Assembly: GCF_016746085.1 (NCBI RefSeq)
Contig: NZ_JAERTZ010000025.1
Location: 372,001-436,000 of the forward strand
DNA from: Zobellella iuensis
GTDB lineage: Bacteria > Pseudomonadota > Gammaproteobacteria > Enterobacterales > Aeromonadaceae
DNA length: 64,000 bases
Direction: 5' to 3'
Shown here in pieces: positions 18,425 to 28,590 of the stretch. The notes below the pieces were generated by a model. The model made no database searches. It saw only the letters and a program-made list of their open reading frames with translations, and was not told where the DNA came from. Every line of letters starts with the position of its first letter. Position 1 is the stretch's first letter. The position numbers and the translations under genes are program-made.

Positions 18425-20074
18425 TCACTGGTCAAGCGAGCGGAATTTTTCACGCAGGTGGTTGCGAATGCCGATGGCGGTCAGGTTGAGCCCGACGATG
18501 ACGGTCACCAGCAGGAAGGAGGTCGCGTACACCAGGGGCCGCGCCGCCTCCACGTTCGGGCTCTGGAAGCCCACGTCGTAGATATGGAAACCCAGGTGCA
18601 TGAACTTGCGCTCCACGTGCAGGTAGGGGAAGTTGCCGTCCACCGGCAGGTTGGGCGCCAGCTTCACCACCCCCACCAGCATCAGCGGGGCCACTTCCCC
18701 GGCGGCCCGGGCGATGGCCAGGATCAGGCCGGTCATGATCGCCGGGCTGGCCATGGGGATGATGATGCGCCACAGGGTTTCCGCCTGGGTCGCGCCCAGG
18801 GCCAGGGAGCCCTGGCGCACCGCGCTGGGAATGCGCGACAGGCCTTCCTCGGTGGAGACGATCACCACCGGCAGCGTCAGTATCGCCAGGGTCAGGGCCG
18901 ACCACAGCACCCCGGGCGAGCCGAAGGTCGGCGTGGGCAGCGCCTCCGGGTAGAACAGCTTGTCGAGGGAGCCCCCCAGCATGTACACGAAAAAGCCCAG
19001 GCCGAACACCCCGTAGACGATGGAAGGTACCCCCGCCAGGTTGATCACCGCGATGCGGATGATCTTGGTCAGGCTGTTCTTGCCCGCGTATTCGTGCAGG
19101 TAGATGGCAGCCACCACCCCCAGGGGGGTGACGATGATGGCCATCAGTATCACCATGAAGACGGTGCCGAAGATGGCCGGGAAGACCCCGCCCTCGGTGT
19201 TGGCTTCCCGCGGCTCGCCGGTGATGAACTTGCCGATTTGCTTGAACCAGTGCGCGGTCTTGGCCAGGGTGCCCATGTCGTTGGGCCAGGCCACGTCCAG
19301 CAGGTTGCCGAGCGACAGGGTCACTTCCTGGCCGCGCATGTCGCGCACCACCACGCTGTCGCGGCGGGCCTGATCGCGCAGTTCGAACAGTTCCCGCTCC
19401 AGTACCTGATAGTCGGCGCGCAGTTGCTGCTCCCGGGCACGGATATCGGCGATAGCCTCCTCGGTGGCCTTGCCGTCCAGCTCCAGTTTGCGCTGTTGCA
19501 GGCGCAGCTTTTCCAGCTGGAAGTTGATCTTGCCGATCTCGCCCCGCTGCAGCTGCTTCATCTGCTTGTTGAGTTCGAGCACCCGCTCGATACGACTTTG
19601 CAGCTGCTCGCGCAGGTCACCGCCCTGGGCCCGATCGCCTTCCAGCACCCGTTCCACGTAGCCGTAGAAGTTGCCGTGGTTGGAGCGTTCCAGCACCGCC
19701 AGCCCGGCCGGGGTGTCGCGGGAGACAATATTGGTCTCCAACAGCCAGCGGAAGTCCAGCGGCACGAATTCCCGGTTGCCGGTCTTCACCAGGTAACGGG
19801 TCAGGGTGTCCTCGGTCACCCCTTCCAGGGTGAGGCCAGCGCCGCGCAGCTGGGCCACGGGCACCGCTTCCCGATCGTGGATCTCGCCGATGACGGTATA
19901 ACGCTCCCCCTCGGGCGAGCTCAGTTGCCATTCATAGATGGTATGGGGCCAGAAGTAGGTGAGGCCGCGCCAGCCGATCAGCAGCAACAGGCCCAACACC
20001 GCCACCAGGCTGAGGCTGACCGCGCCGCCGGTCAGCCAGATCCAGGGCGCCCCCGATTTAAACCATTTAGTCAT
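18425..20074 (-). CDS. pstA: Phosphate ABC transporter permease PstA, enlarged
   Basis: 549 residues, against about 300 in E. coli. The C-terminal 280 residues are the normal binding-protein-dependent permease, with the EAA-like loop RQGSLALGATQAETLWRIIIP. Between the first helix (about 15-37) and this core lies an insertion of about 220 residues, predicted periplasmic, that contains a coiled-coil-like stretch (about 150-240, rich in Glu, Gln, Leu, Arg). Similar large PstA proteins occur in Pseudomonas and Vibrio. It probably pairs with the enlarged PstC encoded just upstream. Confidence 0.93.
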   Translation of the reverse strand: MTKWFKSGAPWIWLTGGAVSLSLVAVLGLLLLIGWRGLTYFWPHTIYEWQLSSPEGERYTVIGEIHDREAVPVAQLRGAGLTLEGVTEDTLTRYLVKTGNREFVPLDFRWLLETNIVSRDTPAGLAVLERSNHGNFYGYVERVLEGDRAQGGDLREQLQSRIERVLELNKQMKQLQRGEIGKINFQLEKLRLQQRKLELDGKATEEAIADIRAREQQLRADYQVLERELFELRDQARRDSVVVRDMRGQEVTLSLGNLLDVAWPNDMGTLAKTAHWFKQIGKFITGEPREANTEGGVFPAIFGTVFMVILMAIIVTPLGVVAAIYLHEYAGKNSLTKIIRIAVINLAGVPSIVYGVFGLGFFVYMLGGSLDKLFYPEALPTPTFGSPGVLWSALTLAILTLPVVIVSTEEGLSRIPSAVRQGSLALGATQAETLWRIIIPMASPAIMTGLILAIARAAGEVAPLMLVGVVKLAPNLPVDGNFPYLHVERKFMHLGFHIYDVGFQSPNVEAARPLVYATSFLLVTVIVGLNLTAIGIRNHLREKFRSLDQ

Positions 20075-20089
20075 GAGTCGTCTCGCCCC

Positions 20090-22309
20090 TTACATTGAGC
20101 TGTATTTGTCACGCAGCCGCTGGCGAACGAATTCCGCGACCGTGTTGAACAGGAAAGTGAATACAAAGAGCACGAAGGCCGCCAGGAACAGCACCCGGTA
20201 GTGGGAACTGTTGACCTCGGCTTCCGGCATTTCCACCGCGATATTGGCAGCCAGGGTGCGCATGCCGGCGAAGATGCTGAAATCCATCACCGGGGTGTTG
20301 CCGGTGGCCATCAACACTATCATGGTCTCGCCCACGGCCCGCCCCAGGCCCATCATCACCGCCGAGAAGATGCCGGGGCTGGCGGTCAGCATCACTACCC
20401 GGGTCAGGGTCTGCCAGGGCGTGGCGCCCAGGGCCAGGGAGCCGTTGGTCAGGTGCTTGGGCACCGAGAACACCGCATCCTCGGCGATGGAGAAGATGGT
20501 CGGTATCACCGCGAAGCCCATGGCGATGCCCACCACCAGGGAGTTGCGCTGATCGAAGCCGATGCCGAGCTCGTTGGTGAGGAAGCTCCTGGCATTGCCG
20601 CCGAAGAAGATGTTCTCCACCGCCGGGCTGAAGGCGAAGGAAGCCCAGCCCACCAGCACCACCACCGGCAGCAGCAGCACGCTCTGCCAGCCTTCCGGCA
20701 CCGCGTTCTTGACTTGCTTGGGCAGGTGGTGCCAGACGAAGGCCGTCACCAGCACCGACAGGGGCAGCAGCACCAGCAGTATCACCACCCCCGGCAAGTG
20801 GCTTTCGATCAGCGGCGCCAGCCAGAGTCCGGCCAGGAAACCGAGGATAACGGTGGGCAGGGCCTCCATGATCTCCACCGTCGGCTTGACCACCTTGCGC
20901 AGCCCCGGCGACATGAAATAGGCGGTATAGACGGCGCCGGCGATGGCGATGGGCACCGCGAACAGCAGGGCGTAGAAGGCGGCCTTGAGGGTACCGAAGG
21001 AGATGGGTACCAGGCTCAGCTTGGCTTCGAAATCATTGCTGCCGGAGGTGGACTGCCACACGTACTGGGGCTCGGGATAACCTTCGTACCAGACCTTGGT
21101 CCACAGGGCGCGCCAGGTCACCTCGGGGTGCTCGTTCTCGATACGGAAGGTAGACAGCCGCTCGCCGTCCAGCAACAACAACAGGGAATTACGGGGCGAA
21201 ATGGCCAGGGCCGAGACCCCGTCCCCCGCCAGTCGCTCGGAAAACAGGCGGGTGCCGCCGGTGGTGTGGAAGATATCCAGGCTGCCGTTGGCGGAGGCGG
21301 TGATAAAACCCTTGCGATGGACTTCCGGGGTGATCAGCTCGACGGCGCCGCCGGCCTGGAACTCGCGGATAAAGGTAAATTCGCGCTTGCCGTCTTTGGC
21401 CACCTCGAACCACTGGGACACCTTGCCGTTGTCGTTGCCCACCAGCAGCGAGTTGCCGCCGGCCAGCAGGGCCAGGGTGGTGATGTTGCCGCCGGGGGTA
21501 TTCATTTCCAGCACATTGCGCAGACTTACCCTGTCGATATTGCGCACGTCATAGATGGACACGGCGTTGCCGCTGCGTGCAAACATAAAACGCAGGTTGG
21601 GGGTCAACAACAGCTGATCGACCCGCTCGGGCAGGCCGGGAATGGTCACCTGTTCCGCCGTCAGCTCCAGCTCGCCGGTGAGGAAGTTCTCCTTGCCGGC
21701 GAAGCGGGTCAGGATGCCACGGCCGTCCTCGGTCACGGCCGCGGCCAGCAGGTTGTTGCCGCTGCGGGCGAAGTGCAGTTGGCTCAGGCTGCGGCCCTGC
21801 TCGTCCAGCACCAGCGGACGCTCACCGAAGGGAAACACGACTTCGGGCATAATGGTACGGATATTGTCCGGATAACTGACGTTGAACTTGGGTGCCAGTA
21901 CCAGGAAGCGACCGTCGGCCAGGCCGTAGGCCACCATGTTACCGGTGGTGCTGCGCGCCACGCTGGTCACTTCGCCCTCCACCCGGGCGCCGAACACCCG
22001 CTCGCCCCGCCGGGGCAGGGAGTAGAAGCCGACTTCCCCCCGGTCGTCGAAGTGGTAAACCAGCTCGTTCTGCTCTTCCACCCCCAGCAGCAGGGTACGG
22101 CCTTGGCTTGCCAGGGCGATCTGCTGCCCCGGCTCCACTTTGGCGCCGTCGAAGATGGGCTTCACCACGTACAGCAGGTAGAAAAAAATCAACAAGAGGG
22201 CAACCAGCACCAGTATCCCGCCGGTGGTTACCCCGATTTGTGCCAGTCGGTCTTTGAGCCAGCGGCCCTTGCTGCCCGACAGCGCCATGGTTTGGGTTTC
22301 GGTTGACAT
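20090..22309 (-). CDS. pstC: Phosphate ABC transporter permease PstC, enlarged
   Basis: 739 residues with one N-terminal helix (about 30-52), a large extracytoplasmic domain (about 60-420) and a C-terminal permease with six helices (about 435-735). The extracytoplasmic part contains repeated beta-propeller-like strands (LLLTPNLRFMFARSGNAVSI, LLVGNDNGKVSQWFE, LDIFHTTGG), hinting at a WD-like fold. The EAA loop is LTNGSLALGATPWQTLTRVV. First gene of pstCAB-phoU, preceded by a Pho box. The pstS gene is not here but near 35-36 kb. Confidence 0.93.
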   Translation of the reverse strand: MSTETQTMALSGSKGRWLKDRLAQIGVTTGGILVLVALLLIFFYLLYVVKPIFDGAKVEPGQQIALASQGRTLLLGVEEQNELVYHFDDRGEVGFYSLPRRGERVFGARVEGEVTSVARSTTGNMVAYGLADGRFLVLAPKFNVSYPDNIRTIMPEVVFPFGERPLVLDEQGRSLSQLHFARSGNNLLAAAVTEDGRGILTRFAGKENFLTGELELTAEQVTIPGLPERVDQLLLTPNLRFMFARSGNAVSIYDVRNIDRVSLRNVLEMNTPGGNITTLALLAGGNSLLVGNDNGKVSQWFEVAKDGKREFTFIREFQAGGAVELITPEVHRKGFITASANGSLDIFHTTGGTRLFSERLAGDGVSALAISPRNSLLLLLDGERLSTFRIENEHPEVTWRALWTKVWYEGYPEPQYVWQSTSGSNDFEAKLSLVPISFGTLKAAFYALLFAVPIAIAGAVYTAYFMSPGLRKVVKPTVEIMEALPTVILGFLAGLWLAPLIESHLPGVVILLVLLPLSVLVTAFVWHHLPKQVKNAVPEGWQSVLLLPVVVLVGWASFAFSPAVENIFFGGNARSFLTNELGIGFDQRNSLVVGIAMGFAVIPTIFSIAEDAVFSVPKHLTNGSLALGATPWQTLTRVVMLTASPGIFSAVMMGLGRAVGETMIVLMATGNTPVMDFSIFAGMRTLAANIAVEMPEAEVNSSHYRVLFLAAFVLFVFTFLFNTVAEFVRQRLRDKYSSM

Positions 22310-22355
22310 CAGTCACCTCGGTAGATGTTCAGTTGCGCCCATTCTATGGCGGGCA

Positions 22356-22373
22356 GATGACAGTTTTGTTACA
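22356..22373 (-). promoter_or_regulatory. Pho box upstream of pstC
   Basis: On the minus strand it reads TGTAACA-AAAC-TGTCATC, two 7-bp PhoB half-sites in the canonical 11-base register, ending 47 bases before the pstC start. Confidence 0.85.
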
Positions 22374-22462
22374 CCCGGGCCCGAGCGGGCAGATGCCTGT
22401 AAAAAATGTCGGAAAGGTGTATCTTGAACAGGCGGTAACTTATTTTTCCAAGGAGAGAACGG

Positions 22463-22963
22463 ATGAAAACCCTGGTCGCCACCCTCATTGGTCCCGACAA
22501 GACCGGCCTGGTCAAACAACTGGCCGCCCTTATCAAACAGCACCACGGCAGCTGGCAAGGCAGCGCCATGAGCGAACTGGCCGGCTATTTCGCCGGTATC
22601 GTCGAAATCCGGGTACCGGAAGAACACTGCCAGGCCCTGAGCCAGGCCCTGACCCGGCTGCCCGACTTCCAGGTGCAACTGGTGGAAGGCCGGCAGCCCC
22701 AGCCCCAGGGCCAGCACCTGACCCTGACCGTAACCGCCAACGATCGCCTCGGTATCGTCGACGAAGTCACCGACGTGCTGAACCAGCTCCATATCAGCGT
22801 CAAAACCCTGAAGACCGACAGCCATCCGGCCCCGGTTACCGGCATCATGCTGTTCGAGGCCAGCAGCACCCTGATCCTGCCCCACGGCCAGACCCTGGGC
22901 GATTTGCAATCCCGGCTGGAGGCCCTGAGCGACGATCTGGTGGTGGACATCGAACTCGGCTGA
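22463..22963 (+). CDS. gcvR: ACT-domain regulator, GcvR family
   Basis: A 166-residue protein with two ACT domains (about 4-75 and 90-165), as in GcvR, which restrains the activator GcvA of the glycine cleavage operon. Family stretches are LIGPDKTGLVKQLA and ANDRLGIVDEVTDVL. A good site (AAGGAGAG) precedes the start. It is divergent from pstC. In other gammaproteobacteria gcvR is often near dapA/bcp, so the location beside pst and ppk is different; the family call is firm, the exact regulatory target is not. Confidence 0.8.
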   Translation: MKTLVATLIGPDKTGLVKQLAALIKQHHGSWQGSAMSELAGYFAGIVEIRVPEEHCQALSQALTRLPDFQVQLVEGRQPQPQGQHLTLTVTANDRLGIVDEVTDVLNQLHISVKTLKTDSHPAPVTGIMLFEASSTLILPHGQTLGDLQSRLEALSDDLVVDIELG

Positions 22964-22965
22964 GT

Positions 22966-22983
22966 CGTCACAAAACTGTCATA
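22966..22983 (+). promoter_or_regulatory. Pho box upstream of ppk
   Basis: CGTCACA-AAAC-TGTCATA is in the canonical PhoB register, with an extra half-site TGTCATA at 22990-22996. It starts just after the gcvR stop and lies 57-74 bases before the ppk start, so ppk-ppx is probably induced by phosphate starvation. Confidence 0.85.
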
Positions 22984-23039
22984 AAACTCTGTCATAAAAA
23001 GTGCCTGAAACTGAAGAATCCCGTTTGACAGGAATAATA

Positions 23040-25094
23040 ATGAGCACGGACAAGTGGTATCAGGAAAAAGAGTTAAGCTGGCTGTCGTTTAACGAACGGG
23101 TCTTGCAGGAAGCCATGGATAAAAGCGTACCCCTGATCGAGCGGGTGCGCTTCCTGGGTATTTTTTCCAACAATCAGGACGAGTTTTTCAAGGTACGGGT
23201 GTCCGACGTCAAGCGCCAGGTGATGATAGACGCGGATCAGGGCAAGACCAACGGCGCCGCCTCCCTGCTCAGGAATATCCAGCAGAAGGTGGTCAGGCTC
23301 GCCAACACCTTCGACGAGGTCTACAAGGAGCTGATCGTCACCCTGGCCCGGCAGAACATCTTCCTGCTCAACGAAAACCAGCTGACCCCGGAGCAGGAAG
23401 CCTGGGTCAAGCGCTATTTCGACAACGAGGTGCGGGCCTACCTCTCCCCCATCATACTGCGCGCCGAGATCGATCCGGTGCGCTTTCTCAAGGACGAATA
23501 CACCTACCTGTGCGTGGGCATGATCAAGGGCGAGGAGCGCCATTATGCCCTGGTGGAGATCCCCACCGACGTGCTGCCCCGCTTCGTGGTGCTGCCCCCG
23601 GGCAAGAGCCGGCGCAAGAAGAGCATCCTCATCACGGACAACGTGATCCGGCTGTGCCTGAACGAGCTGTTCGCCGGCTTTTTCGAGTACGACGATATCC
23701 ACGCCTATTCCTTCAAGATGACCCGGGACGCAGAATACGATCTGTCCGACCAGCTCGACCAGAGCCTGCTCGAAAAGATGAGCGACGGCCTCAAGCAGCG
23801 GCTCACCGCCCTGCCGGTGCGCTTCGTGCACGACCGGGAAATGCCGCCGGAGATGGTGCAGACCCTGGTGCGCAAGCTCAGGATCCAGGGCCACGATGCG
23901 GTGATGTCCGGCAGCCGCTACCACAACTTCAAGGATTTCATCGGCTTTCCCAACGTCGGCCGCAAGCACCTGGTGAACAGGCCGCTGCCCGCGCTCAAGA
24001 GCCGTGAATTCAAGGACAGCCCCTCCTCCTTCGATGCCATCCGCCGGCGCGACATACTGCTGTATTTCCCCTACCACAGCTTCAGCCATGTCACCGAATT
24101 CGTGCGCCAGGCCTCCTTCGACCCGGCGGTGCTCAGCATCAAGATGAACGTGTACCGGGTGGCCTCCTTGTCGCGCATCATGTATTCGCTGCTGGATGCC
24201 GCCAACAACGGCAAGAAGGTGACCGTGGTGATCGAGCTGCGCGCCCGCTTCGACGAGGCCGCCAATATCGAATGGGCCAAGATCCTGACCGAGGCCGGTG
24301 TCACCGTGGAATTCGGGGTGCCCAGCCTCAAGGTGCACTCCAAGCTGTGCCTGGTCACCCGCCGGGAAGGGGAGCAACTGGTACAGTACGCCCATGTGGG
24401 CACCGGCAACTTCAACGAGAAAACCGCCAATATCTACACCGATTTCTCCCTGCTCACCGCCAACCCGGAGATCACGGGCGAGGTGGCGGCGGTGTTCGAC
24501 TTTATCCGCCAGCCCTACCGCCGGGCCAAGTTCAACCAGTTGCTGGTGTCGCCCATCAACTCCCGGCGCGGCCTCTACGGCCTGATCGACGCGGAAATCG
24601 CCAACGCCCGTCAGGGGTTGCCCGCCAGCATCACCCTCAAGCTCAACAACCTGGTGGACAAAGGCCTGATCAACCGGCTCTACGGCGCCAGCCAGGCCGG
24701 GGTTCGTATCGATCTCATCGTGCGCGGCATGTGCTCCCTGGTGCCGGGGGTGAGCGGTGTGAGCGATAATATCCGCGCCATCAGCATAGTGGACCGCTAT
24801 CTGGAACATCCCCGGGTGATGGTGTTCCACAACAACGGCCAGCCCAGGGTGTATATTTCCTCCGCCGACTGGATGACCCGCAACCTGGACTTCCGGGTGG
24901 AAGTGGCCACCCCCATCCTGGATCCGGTGCTGCGCCAGCGCATCATCGACATCCTCGAGATCCAGCTCAACGACACCACCAAGGCACGGCTCATCGATGC
25001 CGAGCAGACTAATCGCTATGTAGACAGAGGCAACAGGCGTAAAATCCGCTCCCAGACCGCTATTTATGATTATCTGAAAGCCCTGGAGGGATAA
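23040..25094 (+). CDS. ppk: Polyphosphate kinase 1
   Basis: 684 residues, close to the 688 of E. coli Ppk. It reversibly polymerises the gamma-phosphate of ATP to polyphosphate. The N-terminal domain starts with [19 protein letters not shown]. The phospholipase-D-like catalytic half includes the autophosphorylated histidine in [11 protein letters not shown], the second conserved histidine in [10 protein letters not shown], and [11 protein letters not shown]. The start at 23040 has AGGA at a suitable distance. It is six bases upstream of ppx, and a Pho box precedes it. Confidence 0.98.
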   Translation: MSTDKWYQEKELSWLSFNERVLQEAMDKSVPLIERVRFLGIFSNNQDEFFKVRVSDVKRQVMIDADQGKTNGAASLLRNIQQKVVRLANTFDEVYKELIVTLARQNIFLLNENQLTPEQEAWVKRYFDNEVRAYLSPIILRAEIDPVRFLKDEYTYLCVGMIKGEERHYALVEIPTDVLPRFVVLPPGKSRRKKSILITDNVIRLCLNELFAGFFEYDDIHAYSFKMTRDAEYDLSDQLDQSLLEKMSDGLKQRLTALPVRFVHDREMPPEMVQTLVRKLRIQGHDAVMSGSRYHNFKDFIGFPNVGRKHLVNRPLPALKSREFKDSPSSFDAIRRRDILLYFPYHSFSHVTEFVRQASFDPAVLSIKMNVYRVASLSRIMYSLLDAANNGKKVTVVIELRARFDEAANIEWAKILTEAGVTVEFGVPSLKVHSKLCLVTRREGEQLVQYAHVGTGNFNEKTANIYTDFSLLTANPEITGEVAAVFDFIRQPYRRAKFNQLLVSPINSRRGLYGLIDAEIANARQGLPASITLKLNNLVDKGLINRLYGASQAGVRIDLIVRGMCSLVPGVSGVSDNIRAISIVDRYLEHPRVMVFHNNGQPRVYISSADWMTRNLDFRVEVATPILDPVLRQRIIDILEIQLNDTTKARLIDAEQTNRYVDRGNRRKIRSQTAIYDYLKALEG

Positions 25095-25100
25095 CCCCGC

Positions 25101-26588
25101 ATGACCGATCAGTACGTTGCCACCATCGATCTCGGATCCAACAGCTTCCATATGGTGATTGCCCGCTACCACGGTGACAGCCTGCGCATCGTCGACCGCC
25201 TGAAAGAGCGGGTACGGCTGGCCGACGGCCTGGACGACCAGAACCTGCTCAGCCAGGAAGCCATGGAGCGGGGCCTCGCCTGCCTGCGGCTGTTCGGGGA
25301 GCGGTTGCGCGGCTTTCATGCCACCCAGGTGCGGGTGGCGGGCACCTTCACCCTGCGCGAAGCCGCCAACGCCAAGGAGTTCGTGCGCCAGGCCCAGCAG
25401 ATCCTGGGCTTTCCCATCGACATCGTCAGCGGCAACGAAGAAGCCCGCCTGATCTACCAGGGCGTGGCCCACACCCAGAACACCCAGGGCCAGGTGCTGG
25501 TGATCGACATCGGCGGCGGCAGCACCGAGCTTATCATAGGCCGGGATTTCGACTGCAAGCTGGTGTCCAGCCGCAGCATGGGCTGCGTGAGCTTCACCCG
25601 CAAGTACTTCGCCGACGGCCGCCTGGCCGAGGAGAACTTCGAACAGGCCATCGAGGCGGCCGAGTACCAGCTGGCGCCGGTGATGGGCCGCTACCTCAGC
25701 CTGGGCTGGGACCAGGTGCAGGGCTGCTCCGGCACCATCAAGACCCTGCTGGAAATGTGCTCGGCCATCACCCAGGAACCAGTGATCGATCTGCCCGGCC
25801 TGCTGCACATCAAGAGCCAGTTGATCAAGGCCGGTCATATCGACAAGGCGGACATCGCCGGCCTGGGCGAGGATCGCAAGCCGCTGATCGCCGCCGGCCT
25901 GTCGATACTGCTCGGCCTCTTCCGCAGCCTCAATCTCGACAAGATGGGCTTTTCCGACGGCGCCCTGCGCGAAGGCCTGCTTTATGCCTTCTTCGGCCGG
26001 GCCACCCACCACGATACCCAGGTCAACACCGTCCAGGCCCTGAGCCGGGAATACGCCATCGACACCCGCCAGGCCGAGCGGGTCAGACAAACCGCGCTGG
26101 CGCTGTTCGCGCAGGTGCGCACCGGCTGGCAGCTGGACGAGGGCTTCGCCGATCTGCTGGGCGGGGCCGCCCTGCTGCATGAGGTGGGGCTGCATATCAA
26201 CTTTACCGGTATCCACCGCCATTCCGCCTATATCCTGAGCAACGCCGACCTGCCCGGCTTTACCCAGGAAGAGCAGAAGGCCCTGTCCGCCCTCGTGCGC
26301 TTTCATCGCAAGGCGCTCAGGCTGTCGGAGCTTGAGCCCCTCAACTACCTGCCGGAGCAGCAGCTGTGGCGCCTGGTGCGGCTGCTGCGCCTGGCGGTGG
26401 CCCTCAACCGCCGCCGCCAGGACGGGGTGCTGCCCCCCCTCGAGCTCGGCCTCGGAGCCAACGACGAACTGCGCCTGAACCTGCCCGCCGACTGGTGCGA
26501 CAGCAACCACCTGCTGCTCACCACCCTGGAGCGGGAGCAGGCCTATCAGGCCAAGGTGGACTGGAAGATGGTGCTGGTGAAAGGTTGA
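25101..26588 (+). CDS. ppx: Exopolyphosphatase
   Basis: 495 residues of the Ppx/GppA family. The ASKHA-fold phosphate loops are IDLGSNSFHMVIA at residue 9 and VIDIGGGSTELI near 133. The catalytic glutamate is in SGNEEARLIYQG. A C-terminal HD-like domain follows from about 310. It releases phosphate from polyphosphate ends. It is six bases after ppk, the usual operon. GppA shares the fold, but the ppk linkage and length favour Ppx. Confidence 0.96.
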   Translation: MTDQYVATIDLGSNSFHMVIARYHGDSLRIVDRLKERVRLADGLDDQNLLSQEAMERGLACLRLFGERLRGFHATQVRVAGTFTLREAANAKEFVRQAQQILGFPIDIVSGNEEARLIYQGVAHTQNTQGQVLVIDIGGGSTELIIGRDFDCKLVSSRSMGCVSFTRKYFADGRLAEENFEQAIEAAEYQLAPVMGRYLSLGWDQVQGCSGTIKTLLEMCSAITQEPVIDLPGLLHIKSQLIKAGHIDKADIAGLGEDRKPLIAAGLSILLGLFRSLNLDKMGFSDGALREGLLYAFFGRATHHDTQVNTVQALSREYAIDTRQAERVRQTALALFAQVRTGWQLDEGFADLLGGAALLHEVGLHINFTGIHRHSAYILSNADLPGFTQEEQKALSALVRFHRKALRLSELEPLNYLPEQQLWRLVRLLRLAVALNRRRQDGVLPPLELGLGANDELRLNLPADWCDSNHLLLTTLEREQAYQAKVDWKMVLVKG

Positions 26589-26591
26589 CGG

Positions 26592-27206
<615 letters not shown>

Positions 27207-27261
27207 TCATAAAAAAGAGGCTTGCAGCGGGTGCGGGCCATCTATATAGTTAGCCCCACTT

Positions 27262-27338
27262 CGGCGTGTAGCGCAGCTTGGTAGCGCACTGTCATGGGGT
27301 GTCAGGGGTCGGAGGTTCAAATCCTCTCACGCCGACCA
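27262..27338 (+). tRNA. tRNA-Pro (GGG)
   Basis: A 77-nt cloverleaf with acceptor CGGCGTG/CACGCCG, encoded CCA, anticodon loop ATGGGGT and T-loop TTCAAAT. It is closely similar to E. coli proL. A T-rich terminator follows directly. Confidence 0.95.
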
Positions 27339-27350
27339 AAATACCCTCGA

Positions 27351-27376
27351 AAAACCCACCTTCAGGTGGGTTTTTT
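27351..27376 (+). terminator. Terminator of tRNA-Pro
   Basis: Arms AAACCCACC and GGTGGGTTT with a TTCA loop are followed by six T. Confidence 0.92.
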
Positions 27377-27419
27377 GTTGCCTGCAATCCGGCCGGCAAC
27401 GGAAATCGTCGCCCTGTCT

Positions 27420-27881
27420 TCAGGCCTTGTATTCCATCAATATCACCGACACCTGCTCACCACGACGCTTAAGCTGGCGCTGCTCCAGGTAAACGAAGCC
27501 CATGGCCTCGAAGAACGGTTGTGCGGTGATGCTGGCCTCGCAGTAGAGCCGGTACAAGCCACGGGAAGCAGCTTCCGCCTTCAGCCGCTGCATCAGCGCC
27601 CGGCCTATCCCCTCGCCTTGGCGGGCATGATGCACATAGAAGAGATCGATTCGGCCGTCGTCGCTCAGCTCGGCGAAGCCCAGCAGGAACTTGCCGTCCA
27701 TCGCCACCAGCGGCCGGGTGCGGATAAAGCGGCTGACCCAGCTCGGCTCGTCATACTCATCAGGCGCCCACACCGCCAGCTCGCTCTTGCTGTAATCGGC
27801 CTGGTTGATACGGTGCACGGTATCGTGGAGCAAACGCCAGATACTGCTGGTTTCACCGCTGCGGATCTTCCTGATTTCCAT
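27420..27881 (-). CDS. GNAT-family N-acetyltransferase
   Basis: 153 residues. The acetyl-CoA-binding motif A is seen as DLFYVHHARQGEGIGRALM (about 84-102), followed by LYCEASITAQPFFEAMGFVYLEQRQ. The N-terminal part is IRSGETSSIWRLLHDTVHRIN. The family transfers acetyl groups to small molecules or proteins; the substrate is not evident. It is monocistronic and convergent with tRNA-Pro. Confidence 0.85.
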   Translation of the reverse strand: MEIRKIRSGETSSIWRLLHDTVHRINQADYSKSELAVWAPDEYDEPSWVSRFIRTRPLVAMDGKFLLGFAELSDDGRIDLFYVHHARQGEGIGRALMQRLKAEAASRGLYRLYCEASITAQPFFEAMGFVYLEQRQLKRRGEQVSVILMEYKA

Positions 27882-28213
27882 AATGACTCCTGCCCATACA
27901 CTGCCCCCTATCTAGCCACAGTTGTCCGCAAGAAAAAAGCGGCTTTATCGCCGCTTTGTCATATTTCTCGTGTCCGCCTTGAGCAGCAGAGCCGCTTGGT
28001 GGCTCAGTACCGGCAATTGTCGGCACCAAACACAACCTGACAACAGATCAGGGGTAGAGGGAAAGGAAACTTCGTCAAGACAGGGCTACCGGCGTGTTGA
28101 CTGCGCTGGAACGCATAGCGGTGGGCAAAGGATATGGGCGTCGAGCGGAAGCCAGCGCAATGGAGGAGCCATAAAGACCAGTCAGTGAACCTGACCGGCC
28201 CCTAACCCGTAGA
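27882..28213. other. Non-coding gap between acetyltransferase and small secreted protein
   Basis: No gene was recognised. It holds the acetyltransferase promoter at the left, the hairpin at 27930-27957, and from about 27985 a sequence with short inverted repeats (CCGGCAATTGTCGG near 28011) that looks like degraded repeat or element remnants. A weak hairpin near 28178-28203 may end the small-protein transcript. Confidence 0.45.
27930..27957 (-). terminator. Rho-independent terminator, minus strand
   Basis: Minus-strand arms AAAGCGGC and GCCGCTTT with a 6-nt loop are followed by TTTTTT-C. It could terminate leftward transcription from the small-protein gene at 28.2-28.5 kb. Confidence 0.75.
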
Positions 28214-28486
28214 TTACTTGTTCAGCTCTTTCAGGTATTCGTCCATGGTTTCCTGGCTGGCGGTCTTGACGGTCATGCCGTTGGGGCCCACGCCAATATT
28301 GGAAAACTGCTTGGCCGGCTCGCCATGCTGCTTGAATTCTTCCAGCTCCGCCGAACCTTCCTTGAACACCCACAAACGGCCATCCTCAATTTCGGTGACG
28401 AATCCCGGCAGATTGAACTCGCTGGCTTGGGCCGCACCCGCCAGAAGACCGAACGTCAGCATAGAAGCAATTGTCAGTTTTTTCAT
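28214..28486 (-). CDS. Small secreted protein next to arsenic genes
   Basis: 90 residues starting MKKLTIASMLTFGLLAGAAQ, a clear signal peptide probably cut after AQA. The mature part of about 69 residues is acidic and contains the stretches FNLPGFVTEIEDGRLWVF, EELEEFKQHGEPAKQ-like and GPNGMTVK. There is no cysteine or known metal motif in it. It is divergent from the ArsC-ArsR fusion, sharing an AT-rich control region, so it may be co-regulated by arsenite. I do not recognise a characterised family. The start at 28486 fits the signal peptide; an upstream ATG at 28501 is less likely. Confidence 0.8.
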   Translation of the reverse strand: MKKLTIASMLTFGLLAGAAQASEFNLPGFVTEIEDGRLWVFKEGSAELEEFKQHGEPAKQFSNIGVGPNGMTVKTASQETMDEYLKELNK

Positions 28487-28543
28487 CGTACTATCTTCCA
28501 TAAGTGATTTGGTTCAACGCTGATGCTACATATAAAATATTAC

Positions 28544-28563
28544 ATATTTATTAAATTGAATAT
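28544..28563. promoter_or_regulatory. Candidate ArsR operator, divergent promoter
   Basis: An imperfect inverted repeat (ATATTTA...TTGAATAT) lies in a strongly AT-rich 90-base gap between the small secreted protein and the ArsC-ArsR fusion. The GAATATAT core recurs before the arsC-arsH operon (35234-35256), and GATATATG before the second arsC gene. Confidence 0.45.
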
Positions 28564-28590
28564 ATCATTTTCAACTTGTACACTAAAAGC

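Noticed and set aside
23073-26510. A 1145-codon open frame on the minus strand opposite ppk and ppx
   Set aside because: It is the mirror of two certain genes in GC-rich DNA; composition is His/Gln/Gly/Val-rich without domain motifs, as expected for a shadow frame.
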